A stretch of 64,000 bases of DNA, taken from contig NC_087180.1 of NCBI RefSeq assembly GCF_035594125.1, positions 14,050,115-14,114,114 on the forward strand. Direction: 5' to 3'. The translations under genes and the position numbers were made by a program. Of this stretch, positions 13,555 to 24,782 are shown piece after piece; within the stretch, counting starts at the first letter, position 1, and every line of letters begins with the position of its first letter. The stretch comes from Scylla paramamosain. Lineage: Eukaryota > Arthropoda > Malacostraca > Decapoda > Portunidae. Below the pieces are notes generated by a model. It ran no database searches. It was not told where the DNA came from and worked only from the letters and a program-made list of their open reading frames with translations.

Positions 13555-13965
13555 TGTGTAAGTACATGAGTGAGTGAATGAGAGTGAATGAGTGAACGGA
13601 TGGATGAGTGAGTGGCTGATGGAAAAGGAGAGTGAGTGAGAGAATGAACAGTACGTGGGTGAGTGAATGATTAAATGAGGGAGTAAACAGTAAGTGGATA
13701 AGTGAGTGATTAAATGATTGAATGAATGAATTAAGGGCAGAGGAGTATGAATGCAGTCAGTCAGTGAATGCGTCAGAAAATTAGTTGATGAATGAACAGT
13801 AAGTGAGCAAGAGAGTGAGTGAGTGAGTTAGTGAGTTAGTTAATGAGTGGATGAGTGAACAGAAAATTAGTGAGAAAGTGATGGAATAATAAATGACTGA
13901 GTAACTGAATGAATGAATAAGTGTATAAGTGAGCAAATGCATAAATACATAGAAGACAAATGAAT
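13555..13965. repeat. Degenerate (TGAG/TGAA)n tetranucleotide array
   Basis: About 400 bp in which GTGAGTGAATGA-type words recur with many changes. It looks like an old, decayed tetranucleotide array. Stops occur in every frame. Confidence 0.8.
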
Positions 13966-14408
13966 AAGTGAATTAACCAAGTACTAATAAAAAGTACCAC
14001 TGCCATTCCTGTTTACGACAAGCCGTGAAACAATAACGAACAGTAACATAATGAACGTAACAGTAAGAAAAACAACATCGCAACGGGAAGAAAACAGCGC
14101 AACATTAACAGAAACGTAACAGTGTAAGATTAGTGGCAATAGGAGGGAATGTGGCACAACGTAACATTACTCACATTAACAGTCTCATGGTAATGGAAAA
14201 AAGAGCAACACAGTACATAGTAAATGTTAACGTCACGAGTGATGTAGTACTGAAAGAAAATGAAGGAAAAGGAGTATAAGAAAAAACAGCATAAAGATAA
14301 TAATTTAAAAGATAAAGAAAAATATAATAGCGGTTTGCGTGACAGTTGTAGAAAAGAAGGGATAAGAAAAGGGATAAAGGAATATGAGTAACAGTGATGA
14401 TGTGAATG

Positions 14409-14412
<4 letters not shown>

Positions 14413-14486
<74 letters not shown>

Positions 14487-14504
14487 TGTGTGTGTGTGTG
14501 TGTG
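14413..14504. repeat. Compound (AG)35 then (GT)10 microsatellite
   Basis: An AG array (14413-14483) followed almost directly by GT (14485-14504). Confidence 0.97.
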
Positions 14505-14654
14505 CGGGGGTTACGGTATGACGCAGCGTATGATGAATACCTAATAGGAAGGCTTATATCAGCGCTTTGATGTTCGATGTATAAAGTTTCAGTATTTTCC
14601 CCTCCAATAGCCACCCTTTTTTCCCCATAATTTATGCAGAAGTGATCCAATACT

Positions 14655-14715
14655 TGACGTGACAAAAATAGATAGACGTGATCGCGAGGTGATTGTGACG
14701 TGATTGGGACGTGAT
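14655..14715. repeat. Four GACGTGAT-type words within 61 bp
   Basis: TGACGTGA occurs at 14655, and GACGTGAT at 14675, 14697 and 14708. The spacings of 19, 22 and 11 bp are unequal, so this is not a simple tandem array. Two further GACGTG words follow at 15305 and 15351. They could be binding sites for a CACGTC/CACGTG-type factor. That is inference. Confidence 0.35.
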
Positions 14716-14719
14716 AAGG

Positions 14720-15260
14720 ACCAGCGTGTTAAAGATTACCAAGTGTAGGCCTATTGGATTCTTGCTCATAGTTCTTTTTTTATGCACAAGGCAGCAAGAG
14801 TTAAGAGTAAAAAACAAATTTCGATAAAAGTTCGACTGATTGTTTCTACCATAAAGAAAGAAAAAAAAAGAGAATACGGACAAGAAGCTAGTTCAGGGTT
14901 GGAGAGGTGGTTCAAAATTTATAACAATTAAGAAAAATAAAAAGTAAAAAGTATAAGTTAAGCTGGCTCGGATTTGAATATATTACGTAATTACAATTGA
15001 AGATGTACTGGTAATTTCCAGTCTGTTTAGCGCGTTCCCTCAGTCTCATGTTTTCTGATCTGCTAGGACAGTCAGAAGCAGGGCGAGTGTCAACGGATCA
15101 GAGGACTTATGGTTAAGGTTGAGAGACAACGCAAACACAACACAGTACAATTGAGTGTATACAGAAAGATACTCTTATTTCTGACCATCAATATGCTGTT
15201 GGCGTGGAGGTGAGGCGTGGAGGCGGCATTGAGGACGTTACACACTCATAACAACGTTTA
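14720..15260. other. AT-rich unique DNA, no gene seen
   Basis: Mixed unique sequence with short poly-A runs. No frame of convincing composition. Confidence 0.4.
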
Positions 15261-15264
15261 TTCG

Positions 15265-15938
15265 CGACCTTGAAAGTTACGTAGTTGGTCACCTTGAATG
15301 TTTTGACGTGAAGCTTAGTGGGTCACATGACCTACAGCGTCACGTAACGGCGACGTGCAACACTTTGAGTCTTGTATGATGGCTTCAAGTGTTGACAAGA
15401 GAGAAAAGGGGGAAAAAAAAGATGGAAAATGTTATGTACGTAAATGTTAAAATAAAGTAACTAAAAAGACATCAATATATGAAACATGAGAAAAGTAGAT
15501 GTTTTCATTTACATAATGCAGTTCAAAGATAATGAATAGATACCAAAAATATTAAAAAAAAAAATGAATGAATGAATACGTTTGAGTATTTAGGTCACGA
15601 ATAAATACAATGAAGAAACGGAATAAAGTTAATAATGTAAATAATGTGAAGAAAATTCGGGGAAAGGAAAGAAATATGTGCAAAAATTTCCGTGTTATAA
15701 TCAAATTATCAAAAACATTTACCATAAGAAAAGAAAAAAGGGAAAATGAGTAAGTTTTAGATAAAGTTATTAAAGGTCGAAAACACTTCGCAAGAAAAAA
15801 AGTACAAAAAAAGAAAATAGTGTTTTGCAACGTTTCAGTGACGCAACCCAGAGGTCACAAACAGATGCAATGAACGTTAATCAAGCAGCCATGATCCTGA
15901 AAGTCATGACCTTCAGAGCATCACGATGACCTTGACCT
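15265..15938. promoter_or_regulatory. Cluster of nuclear-receptor-type half-sites
   Basis: The complement of TCAAGGTCG lies at 15265-15273 and that of TCAAGGTGA at 15289-15297. An imperfect palindrome GGGTCA-CA-TGACCT is at 15320-15333, AGGTCA at 15852-15857, TGACCT at 15907-15912, and two abutting TGACCT at 15927-15938. The last pair reads AGGTCAAGGTCA on the minus strand and contains a full TCAAGGTCA. TCAAGGTCA is the monomer site of FTZ-F1/ERR-type receptors, and AGGTCA is the general nuclear-receptor half-site. Regulatory use is inference. Confidence 0.35.
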
Positions 15939-16196
15939 GATTCACCGACGCTCCGGCCGCCACCCTCGCCTCTGCCACCACCGCTACCGCCGCCTCCGCC
16001 ACCGCCATCGCCGCCATGTCAGAATCTGTAAGAACTTCATGATACGCGTGTCGAACCTGTCAGGCCTCGTCTTGCATTCCTTGCCGCTTAAAATATTATA
16101 CGGAGCGATAGCGAGTTTTTTCCTTGTTATTTTTCCTTTTTTTTCTATTCCGTCCGCGCTGGCATCCGTTCCTTGGCGGAGTTCAGTGTTGTATAC

Positions 16197-16475
16197 CAAA
16201 CAACCTTATGCTCCACTGGGAAAATATTGTCTTGACTTTATTTCCAGTTATTTTCCTTCTCTTCCCTCTATGAACCTTTCTGAAGGACGAAGAATTTTTG
16301 GGGAATTCAATATATCCCTCTTTTTTTCATTGTTGCAAAGAATCTTGTGCTTCACAAGGAATATACTGTCGTGACTTTATTTCCAGTTATTTTTTTTTTT
16401 TCTGTATTTTCTCTCTGATGTTTCCTGGAGGTGATGGAATGTCAGGAATTCAAGATAACTCTGCCTTTTTTTTCT
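16197..16475. repeat. Tandem duplication, two units of about 139 bp
   Basis: Unit 1 starts at CAAACAACCTTATGCTCCAC (16197) and unit 2 at CAAAGAATCTTGTGCTTCAC (16336). Both contain CTTGACTTT or GTGACTTT, then ATTTCCAGTTATTTT, and near their ends GGAATTCAA. The units differ at many positions, so the duplication is old. Confidence 0.65.
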
Positions 16476-16628
16476 CTCTTTTACTTTTATCTCTCAAACA
16501 CAAAGGCCACAAAAAAAGGGGGGTACTACCAAGAAAAATAAGAAAACGAGTCGCTATATACACACAGTTAACAAAATCAAAAGCAAACTCGCCAAACAAG
16601 AAAAAAAAATGCTAAGAGTATTTTCTGT

Positions 16629-17010
16629 TCAATCAGCGCCATTCCTCCATACTTTTTTTCTTTTGTCATCTTTTCACTTTTCCATTTGTTTATCTATTTT
16701 TCATTGTCCTTAACGACCTTTATTTTCCCTTGGCCTTCACCCTCCACTATACGTATTTTTCCATTTCATCAGCGACGTTGCTATGTGTTTCTATTCATTT
16801 ATCTATTTGTCTCATGTAATCTTATTCCTTAACTGACTTTAATCTTCCTCTGTCCTTCATCTTTCATTATGCGTATTCTTCCTTTTCATCAGTGGCATTG
16901 CTAAATATGCATTTCTGTTTATTTATCTATTCATTTATTTATTTATTTATTTATTTATGTAATCTTATTCCTTAAATAAACTTCTTCTACCTTTGTCCTT
17001 CATCCTCGCT
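16629..17010. repeat. Tandem repeat, three units of about 120-136 bp
   Basis: Units begin near 16629 (TCAATCAGCGCCATT), 16765 (TCATCAGCGACGTTG) and 16885 (TCATCAGTGGCATTG). Shared internal blocks are TTTATCTATT, CCTTAAC and GTCCTTCATC. The third unit has gained an (ATTT)n stretch at 16931-16958. Confidence 0.65.
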
Positions 17011-17321
17011 GGCCGCACATCTTCAAAAGGCGGTGTTTTCATGTACACGAATAACACCCGCGCGTGATGTCGGCTCCGCGTCCTGTCTCTTTCACCGCTT
17101 TCAAAATAACACACACACACACAAAAAAAGAAAAAAGCAGAATCATAGAAACTTCATGCGGCGGTGGGTGGTTTTTAACAAGTCAATTTCCAGTTATCGG
17201 GGTAAATACTGGCGTGGCCTTGACTCTACATCAGTGCCTCGTGTTTTTGTGCAAGTGCAGCGTGAATGGCGGTCACTTTGGCGTGTGTTTGTTTGGGGTA
17301 ATGGAGTAAATAACCCATAGG

Positions 17322-17340
17322 AGGTGGTGGTGGTGGTGGT

Positions 17341-17394
<54 letters not shown>
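17322..17394. repeat. Compound (GGT)7 then (GT)26 microsatellite
   Basis: GGT triplets pass directly into GT dinucleotides. Confidence 0.97.
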
Positions 17395-17399
<5 letters not shown>

Positions 17400-17499
17400 T
17401 TTAACATCCCCCAAGGTACGTGTCCCTTTAGAATTATTCACTTACAAAATATTCCCTAAAATCATTCTTCTTTTTCCCTTCCATAGTAAATTACGCTAT

Positions 17500-17524
17500 G
17501 TTAGGTTAGGATAGGTTAGGTTAG

Positions 17525-17592
<68 letters not shown>
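17500..17592. repeat. GGTTA patch followed by interrupted (GT)n
   Basis: Several GGTTAGG-like words (17502-17525) adjoin a GT array with single GTAT interruptions. Confidence 0.9.
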
Positions 17593-17595
<3 letters not shown>

Positions 17596-17639
17596 AGACG
17601 ATCCGTGATGGTCCTCGTCACGTCTCCCAGCGGACACGT

Positions 17640-18510
17640 CAAATACAAAATTAGTGACGCTCGTTTGGTCCAGTAATTAAAGGGGAATGACGAGATGGAA
17701 CCAAATGGACCTCGGGACAGGCTTCAGGAACCCTTTTGTCCAAGTGGTCCTCTCATTTCCTCCCCTCCCTTCACTTTCCTCCCCTTACTTCCCTCCCCTA
17801 GCTTCCCTCCACTCCCTCACCCTCTCCCTCTCTCTCTCTCCATTCCGCCAGAATCGCTGGTTGAAGTTAGCTGGCAATACGAGAAAGCCAAGCGCGCCAT
17901 ATCATCATTCTGTCCGATAATTAAGAGCAGGAGTTAGGCTTCTCGTGTTTCCTGGAACGAGAGAGATCGGTGCTAGTGAGAGGAGAGTGAGGGGGCTGGA
18001 CTGGACGATGGTCTGGATGTCCTTGCTATGAGAGAGACAGGGGAGACAGGGGAGGAAGGGGAGGAAGAGCGCTCTGCAAACACACATGCACACACACACA
18101 CACACACACTTACACACGCATGACCAAAACATAACCACAGCTTTTATTACACCCACATTCATAACTTGGCTCAGTCCCGCGCTGTGAAAGGCAAGAACTA
18201 CCTTCATAATTCCTTAATACACGAACGGATTGCGGAAACTAAACGATTCTCCCGCCAATTACTCCTTTCCACTCGCCGCTCTCAATTGGCCAGCACTAAC
18301 CAATTACCGTACGTGGAAACAAGCACCGTGCGTGGACCAAATATACCCTCGGACAAAGGACATAAAGCGACGTAATCCACCTACGTACATAGATGAAAGT
18401 TTCAGTGTTTGGTATAGTGAGACTGTGTGTACGTAAGCAATTGTACATATACGAGTGTTAGTATTGTGTACACTAACCAAGTGATATGATATTCAGCTAA
18501 TTCTAATGAT
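17640..18510. other. Unique block with C/T-rich start, no gene confirmed
   Basis: A pyrimidine-rich part (17750-17850) is followed by unique DNA with a short CA array (18089-18109) and CAATTGG/CCAATTAC words near 18284-18305. No exon is recognised. Confidence 0.35.
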
Positions 18511-18517
18511 AATGTTA

Positions 18518-18518
<1 letters not shown>

Positions 18519-18553
<35 letters not shown>
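18519..18553. repeat. (TG)17 microsatellite
   Basis: Uninterrupted TG array. The next 550 bp (18554-19112) are unique and hold no recognised gene. Confidence 0.96.
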
Positions 18554-18556
<3 letters not shown>

Positions 18557-19109
18557 TCATGCCTGGCTTTGGAGCATCATGGAAACTGGGAAATTGATCT
18601 GGGGGATAAGCTGGCACATCACAGGCTCTAGCTTCGTTGTCGAGAACTGAACCACGACATGATTACTTCAGTCAAACAAGTGATTCTGACACGCTGGCGA
18701 TTAGGCAAAGATGACCAAGGCTCCAGTGGGTTTTCGTCTAGAGTGTCTTATCACTACGATTAGTTTTCGGTACAAGTTTATTTTCCTCCTTATATAAAAT
18801 GGTGGCTGGTCAAAGATTACGGAAACTAAGAATAAAAAGGGTATTTCATTGCTTCTCCTCTATAAAAGTTGGATGCAAATAGATTTCAAGATTTTCAGTT
18901 AGGTTGGCCAGTGTACTTCAGGAGGTGTCTTGATATTCCGGTACCGAAATTAGTTGAAGTCTTAGGAAGAAGGAAAGAGTCAATCAGGCAGAGAGATCCA
19001 GGGTCCGTCAGTGAGAGGGATGAAAGAGGAAAGATACTGATTAACTACTGAATTAGTTTACATTAATTTGTATGCATGTACGTGTAATTTCTGAATGCTT
19101 TGGATATCT

Positions 19110-19112
<3 letters not shown>

Positions 19113-19188
<76 letters not shown>
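19113..19188. repeat. (CA)38 microsatellite
   Basis: Uninterrupted. A GT array lies 236 bp downstream, giving a potential fold-back pair. Confidence 0.98.
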
Positions 19189-19191
<3 letters not shown>

Positions 19192-19423
19192 GAGAGCCTC
19201 TCAAGGGCATTCCCTTATAAAAGAGGAACAAAAGGAGGCTCAGGACTACTAAGGAAGGCTCGTTATATCAAAGGGAATAAGGTTCTTGTCTAAGCGCCGC
19301 CCGCCACCCGCCCGTGTTACTCGACCATTAAGTTGCCGAAGAGATAAAGTTTGGGGAGGGAAACTGCGTGGGCTAATAAGTTGATGGTTCCTTAAGGCCG
19401 GCGGGGAAAAGGAGAGGCCTTGC

Positions 19424-19424
<1 letters not shown>

Positions 19425-19485
<61 letters not shown>
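19425..19485. repeat. (TG)30 microsatellite
   Basis: Uninterrupted TG array. Confidence 0.98.
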
Positions 19486-19486
<1 letters not shown>

Positions 19487-19489
19487 TTC

Positions 19490-20236
19490 CCTCTATATCC
19501 CTGCCTCCCGTTCTTCAACACACACGCACGCTCGCACTCCGCCCCCGCTTCTCGCTCCCAAATTCTCTCCCGTCTAAAGATTTTCTCCTTCACACCAACC
19601 GCCGCCTCCCGCCTCGGCTTCCCGCCAACATATTCTCTCCGGTGTTACGTTTCGCTTCCCACACCTCCGCTGGGACCGGGAGGATCCTGCTTACTGGGAA
19701 GTTATCAGTCTTCACTGTAATGAAAAAAAAAAAAGATAAATCAGTAATACAAAAAAAAAATAAATAAAAATTTCGTGTAGCTGATAGAGGAATTATTAAG
19801 AAGTGGATTTGATAAAATCTTTATCGATAACCAATATTTCAGTAACATTACAGAGATTTTTACGCCCAACTTCAAAATAAAGCGAAATATTGAGAAGATA
19901 TGTTTCAAATGTGGCTGAGTTTTTATACGTTTAATGACATACTAGTGAAAGTAAACGACTTTTCAGAAAATACTGAAATATAGTTATAACAATACAGATT
20001 TTTTTTTTTTTGTATAGAATTACAAAAATCACGTTAAATAGATACGAGATAAGGGTTAAAAATGGTTGAATTTCCCCGTCGGTTTAATTAATTTTCAGTT
20101 TCCCAAACCCCGTGCAGCGAGTTGGCATCTTCGCCTTCAGTTTGCAGGACACAAGTGTTTCAGCCTTGTCTCAAATTAAATGTTTTACCCTGCGGCGCTC
20201 TTCTTCTCATTACTCAAACACTTTACAGCTCTTAGA
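19490..20236. other. Unique spacer, C-rich then AT-rich, no gene seen
   Basis: 19490-19690 is C-rich with Ser/Pro frames on several registers. 19720-20100 is AT-rich with poly-A and poly-T runs. Nothing gene-like is recognised. Confidence 0.4.
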
Positions 20237-20238
<2 letters not shown>

Positions 20239-20290
<52 letters not shown>

Positions 20291-20316
20291 TGTGTGTGTG
20301 TGTGTGTTTGTGTGTG
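20239..20316. repeat. (TG)n microsatellite with CGCG interruption
   Basis: A TG array interrupted near 20287 and 20307. Confidence 0.97.
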
Positions 20317-20390
20317 CAGGATTTAATTTCCTCCCACACTATTTCCCAAAAACTCCTTTTTCCATCACTAATTTCAGCACCACTTACACG

Positions 20391-20605
20391 CCTGTATTGT
20401 TAAACCCTTTCCTCACACATGGACTATTTCCAAAGGCTCTAGAGATGATAAGACGTGTTTTCATAAGTGTTCTTCCTATTGATGATGCGGAATTCTTAAA
20501 CTATCACAGAGATCATGAAAAAAAAAAAAATCTTTAGAAACCCTCAGTAACTTTCACTAAAGTCTCCTAAAAGTAGTCGGAATTGTGCGCTGAAACTTTT
20601 TATGT
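20391..20605 (+). mobile_element. MITE-like dispersed repeat, copy I (forward, diverged)
   Basis: The core GGACTATTTCCAAAGGCTCT followed by AGAGATGATAAG matches the family, and AACTTTCACTAAAGTCTCCT followed by AGTAGTC matches the right half of copy G. The left end is unclear. The inner AT-rich part contains an (A)n run near 20518-20530. Confidence 0.6.
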
Positions 20606-20821
20606 GGTTCATGAATTCACAGAACCCCGCAAATTGGACACTTTTCTACCGAAGTGTATGATCACAGCACTCGCAAACACAAGACTGAAACAAAACACAA
20701 ACACTTGACACCATTCACAGTATCAAATAAAACCACGAAACTTGGCAATGAAACCGCTAAAAAAAAAGAAAAAAAATGAGAATGAGTTCTTTATTAACTT
20801 TCCTTCATTTATTTCATTCAT

Positions 20822-20823
<2 letters not shown>

Positions 20824-20893
<70 letters not shown>
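20824..20893. repeat. (AC)35 microsatellite
   Basis: Uninterrupted AC array. Confidence 0.98.
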
Positions 20894-20894
<1 letters not shown>

Positions 20895-21201
20895 GCAGCA
20901 CACAACAGAAACACAACACAAGATATCTTTCACATTATTAAACGAAGCAACAAAAATTTATTACTGAAACTGCGCAAAAAAAAAAAAAAAAAATGAGAAT
21001 GAGTAGTTTAATATTTTCACTTTATCTTCATTTTCCTGAGCGTCGCGAAATTTCACCGTGGGCAGGATGAAGGAGAGGAAGTGCTTAGTGTGTATAAGAA
21101 CGACCGTAAGTTATCCCGACAGGACGCCCAGCTGCTGCCTTAAGGGGTGGAGGAGAAGGCTGGAAAGGAACGGAAAGCGTGACTTCTCTTGAGGAATTTT
21201 A

Positions 21202-21205
<4 letters not shown>

Positions 21206-21242
<37 letters not shown>
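21206..21242. repeat. (GA)18 microsatellite at the left edge of MITE copy A
   Basis: It directly abuts the mobile element, and a second GA array abuts the other side. Confidence 0.97.
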
Positions 21243-21244
<2 letters not shown>

Positions 21245-21458
21245 GCCATATTAAGAAACGCTTTGCTCTCTTGCCGCGACTATTGTCAAAGGCCACAAAG
21301 ATAATTAGCCGGGTTCTCAAGAGTGTTTCTCTTATAATAATGTACCAATCTTGTTAATCTATCAATGAAATCGTAAAAACACTCTTAAAAACCCGTACAG
21401 CTAGTTAGAGCTTTTTGAAACTGTGAAGGTACGACAGGGAAATGTTTCAGAATATGAT

Positions 21459-21460
<2 letters not shown>
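21243..21460 (+). mobile_element. MITE-like dispersed repeat, copy A (forward)
   Basis: About 218 bp. It starts at the left terminal repeat (CATATTAAGAAACGCTTTGC) and ends at a matching inverted end (TTTCAGAATATGATCC). The core carries the family motif CAAAGGCCACAAAG, then GGTTCTCAAGAGTG and an AT-rich centre. It is the best-preserved copy and was used to orient the others. It contains no open frame for a transposase, so it would be non-autonomous. It lies between two (GA)n arrays. Confidence 0.75.
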
Positions 21461-21528
<68 letters not shown>

Positions 21529-21529
21529 G
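21461..21529. repeat. (AG)29 then G-run, at the right edge of MITE copy A
   Basis: The AG array ends in about 12 G. The element therefore sits inside, or between, two GA arrays. Confidence 0.97.
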
Positions 21530-21599
21530 AGTCTGGAAATGTGTAGGCTTCAGAGCATCGTGATAAATTAAGAAAGTACATTTTCCTCTGACTAACAGT

Positions 21600-21905
21600 G
21601 TGTTTTGAAGAACAGGAGTGGGAGGAGGCGGCGAGAGGAGAGAGGGATAGGAAGAAGAGAGTTTGTGGCTCATGAAGAGAAGAGGAAAGAGGAATAGGAG
21701 AGAGAGAGAGAGAGTTTGTGTGGTCGTGAAAAGAGGAAGAGAGAGAATGAAGAGAGGGAGGGGAAGGAGGCAGTGAGAAGTGAGAGGGATAGAAAGACGA
21801 GTAGAGAGCTTGTGGGTCCTGAAGAGAGAGAGGGGAAGAAGGCAGTGAGAGGAGAGAGGAATAAAAGGGAGAGGAGAGAGTTTGTGGGTCCTGAGAAGAG
21901 AGAAT
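21600..21905. repeat. Purine-rich degenerate repeat with GAGAGAGTTTGTGG units
   Basis: The words AGAGTTTGTGGCTC, AGAGTTTGTGTGGTC, AGAGCTTGTGGGTCCTGA and AGAGTTTGTGGGTCCTGA recur about every 65 bp inside GA-rich DNA. This is a decayed minisatellite. The frames on both strands are repeat-driven. Confidence 0.6.
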
Positions 21906-22088
21906 AAAGACAGCGTACATTCAAATACCATAAACACATATCTGGCTTGGACCTCGTCTATCAAGATTCCTGAAAGAGTAAAAGGGATTAGCGAAGAAAT
22001 GAATAAACAAAAATTTAAAGATTAAGGTCTTGAAGAATAGTTATGGCCAGCAATATTTCCCTCTTTACACCTCCGCCTCCCTCATTCA

Positions 22089-22090
<2 letters not shown>

Positions 22091-22141
<51 letters not shown>
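22091..22141. repeat. (CT)25 microsatellite
   Basis: Uninterrupted CT array. Confidence 0.97.
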
Positions 22142-22142
<1 letters not shown>

Positions 22143-22330
22143 GAAAACGTTATAAAGGAGAAAAAAAATATAATAAAAAGGGTTAATGAATCCAGACGAG
22201 CATTTTCTAACTTTCTTAAGTGGACGTAATTTCATGGCTCTCTCTTTGAGGGAACGCGCAAGGAAAAAATGAAATAATGATGAAAATAATATACGTCGAG
22301 AAGTTTTCCAGTTTCCTTCCCTTCCTGCCT

Positions 22331-22428
22331 GTGTGTGTGTGTGTGTGTGCGTGCGTGCGTTTTTGTGTGTGAATAATGATTGTGTGTCGTCTTTTTCTTC
22401 TTCGTAAAGGAAATGTATCAGTAAATTC

Positions 22429-22483
<55 letters not shown>
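22331..22483. repeat. (GT)n and (CA)n arrays separated by about 80 bp
   Basis: GT dinucleotides (about 22331-22350, with GTGC variants to 22363) face a CA array (22430-22483). The arms are complementary and could fold back. Confidence 0.9.
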
Positions 22484-22485
<2 letters not shown>

Positions 22486-22599
22486 TTAGAGAAAACACAC
22501 CAGATTTCAGGAAACAACTCAAAGAAAACGAGTTGTGGCGACAGCACACTGCGGTAATGAGAGAAAAGTGTGTCAGTGGCGAAGGGGAGACTTGGTTAA

Positions 22600-24300
22600 A
22601 ATGTCCCTGCTGTTGACACAAGCGCTGAGGGAGGGAGGAGGAGGACGGGAGAGGGAGAGGGGAGGGAGAGGGAGGAGACATCTACGTAATAACCATCAAT
22701 TATGAGATGAAACATTCCCCTGCCTGGATTAAATCATGTGCCGCGATAAATCAAAGTGGAGTCGCCAGCAGGATTCTCGCGGGGCCTGTAAACGCAATAT
22801 TTGTATTCCTGCGGGAGAGTGTGCGTTGCGATGGCTGCTGATTTACTCCTGCCCTTCAGAGGGGAAGCTGTCCTCTACCTGGCGGCTCCCGGGCTATTTG
22901 TGATGAGTTTTTATTATTTGATCATATTTTGTTTTGTTTTATTGTCTCGTCTTTCTGTTGGAGGTGAAGGGGTTTCTCTGCCTGCTGTTTAGTATGTTGT
23001 TTGCTTTGTATTTTTTTATTAATTTATCATATATTTTTGTGTTGTTTTATTATTCTGTTGTTTTTATTTTTATTTTTTTCTTTGACGTTCCTGTTTTACG
23101 TTCCCCTCTTTTTTGTGAGTTTATTCATGTTTTTCTGACCTATTTATTTTTTCCTTTTTTTATTTAGGTTTTCATCTTTTTGTGTGTGTTTATTTTATAT
23201 TATTATTCTCTTCTAATTCGCGTTTCGTTCTCCGTCTTAATTTCTGTATCTTCTTTTCTTTTCCTAATACTTCACTTTCCTTATACTTTTATATGTGTTT
23301 TTTTTTTTTTTTTTTTTGCACAGAGTCTTTTGATTTTATTCACTCGTTTACAAATGAATAGGCGTAATGTAGACTGAGCGTTCTGTTTAATTGTTTCACC
23401 TAGTTCTGCCTTCGTTTGGCTTAATAATAACATGTTTCAATTCTGGGCCTTTTATGATGTATTTCCACTACTTCCTCTTTTCACTGTATTGCGTTCGTGG
23501 TATTTATTGTATTTTTCCGTCAATATATTCTGTTGACTTTTAACTTCGCTTGTTTATTAGACACGTTTGTTTTTCACTGTTAATACATTCCCTTCTTCCG
23601 AATCTGACCTATAAATCTAACAATGGAGTATAAATTTTTCCCCTTCACCGTCCATCTCTCTTATTTATAACTCTGTTTATTTCCCTCCATTTCAATTACA
23701 AGCACGCTCCCGGTATGCACATATTGTTTCACTGAGGCGCACACCACACGCACACACACACACGATGTTATCCACGCCAGTCTATACAAACACCCACACT
23801 TATATTTCCACACCCACTGGACACGCCCCTGGTTCAATTTACTCGAGGTGATAACTAACGATAATTTTTACCCCAAAAAGACTGCAGAATCTGAAGCAGT
23901 AATACTGAACTAGGAGAGAAATGGTGTAATCTTGCCTCTGCACCGGTAAATTTAGCGGGAGTCAGATAACGGATGGAGGGCTGCGGTGGTGCACTACAAT
24001 ACTGTTAGAACGAAGTGTGGATAACGTAAAAGCATCAACCGCTGTCCATTTTCCTTGTTTTCTTGAGGAAGTTGGCGGTAAATATCGACAATTTACTGAC
24101 CTAGCCATTCTTCAGGGACGAGAGCCGCGGCCGTGCAAGGTTATTGGGTTTTCTTCATATTTTTGCCATTTACTGTGCAGCAGCAACTTCTCTTCCATCT
24201 CCCGGCCTTCCATTATACAGCGTTCGGAAAATACGCACTCATAATATCGAGAAGGCAGAGTGTTTTAGATAATGCTTTCAATATTTTACTGGGGCAATAT
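22600..24300. other. Unique block, T-rich in the middle, no gene seen
   Basis: 22620-22680 is G-rich. 22900-23380 is T-rich, with frames of Phe/Leu/Val only. 23380-24300 is ordinary unique DNA with a short CA run at 23751-23763. No exon or RNA gene is recognised. Confidence 0.4.

Positions 24301-24303
<3 letters not shown>

Positions 24304-24343
<40 letters not shown>
24304..24343. repeat. (CT)20 microsatellite
   Basis: Uninterrupted CT array. Confidence 0.97.
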
Positions 24344-24347
<4 letters not shown>

Positions 24348-24465
24348 AAGACAACCACAATTTTTCAAGCTCTTAACTTCTCACGCATATTTTCCTACAT
24401 ATGCTTCCCTTGCTTCTCCTTGCCTGTGTTCTCGCGGTCTTCAAGTACTGACTTCAGCACCATAA

Positions 24466-24679
24466 TCCATATTCTGAAACACTTTTGCACCGCACCTCCA
24501 TTACTTTTGAAAAGGTTCAAGTTGTACGGGTTTTTCAGCCTACTTTTATGGGTATAGCGGTACCCTAACAAGTTTTCTACATTATTAACGGGAGAAACAC
24601 TCTAGAGAACCCGGCTAGTCATCTCTGCGGCCTTTGAAAATAGTCGTGGTGTTAGAGCGATGCGGTTCTGAATCAGGCC
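24466..24679 (-). mobile_element. MITE-like dispersed repeat, copy B (reverse)
   Basis: Reverse-complement copy of about 214 bp. Its ends are CCATATTCTGAAAC on the left and GGTTCTGAATCAGGCC on the right, inverted relative to each other. The core shows CATCTCTGCGGCCTTTGAAA and AGAACCCGGCTAGTC, the complement of the forward core. Another reverse copy follows about 100 bp downstream. Confidence 0.75.
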
Positions 24680-24782
24680 AATAACTACCTCACACTGGTA
24701 AGATTTAATCGCCCACAATCGCCCTTCGTGTCTTATCCATTGAACCTTACTCTCACACGTCTCATTGCCTCACTTTCACTAC

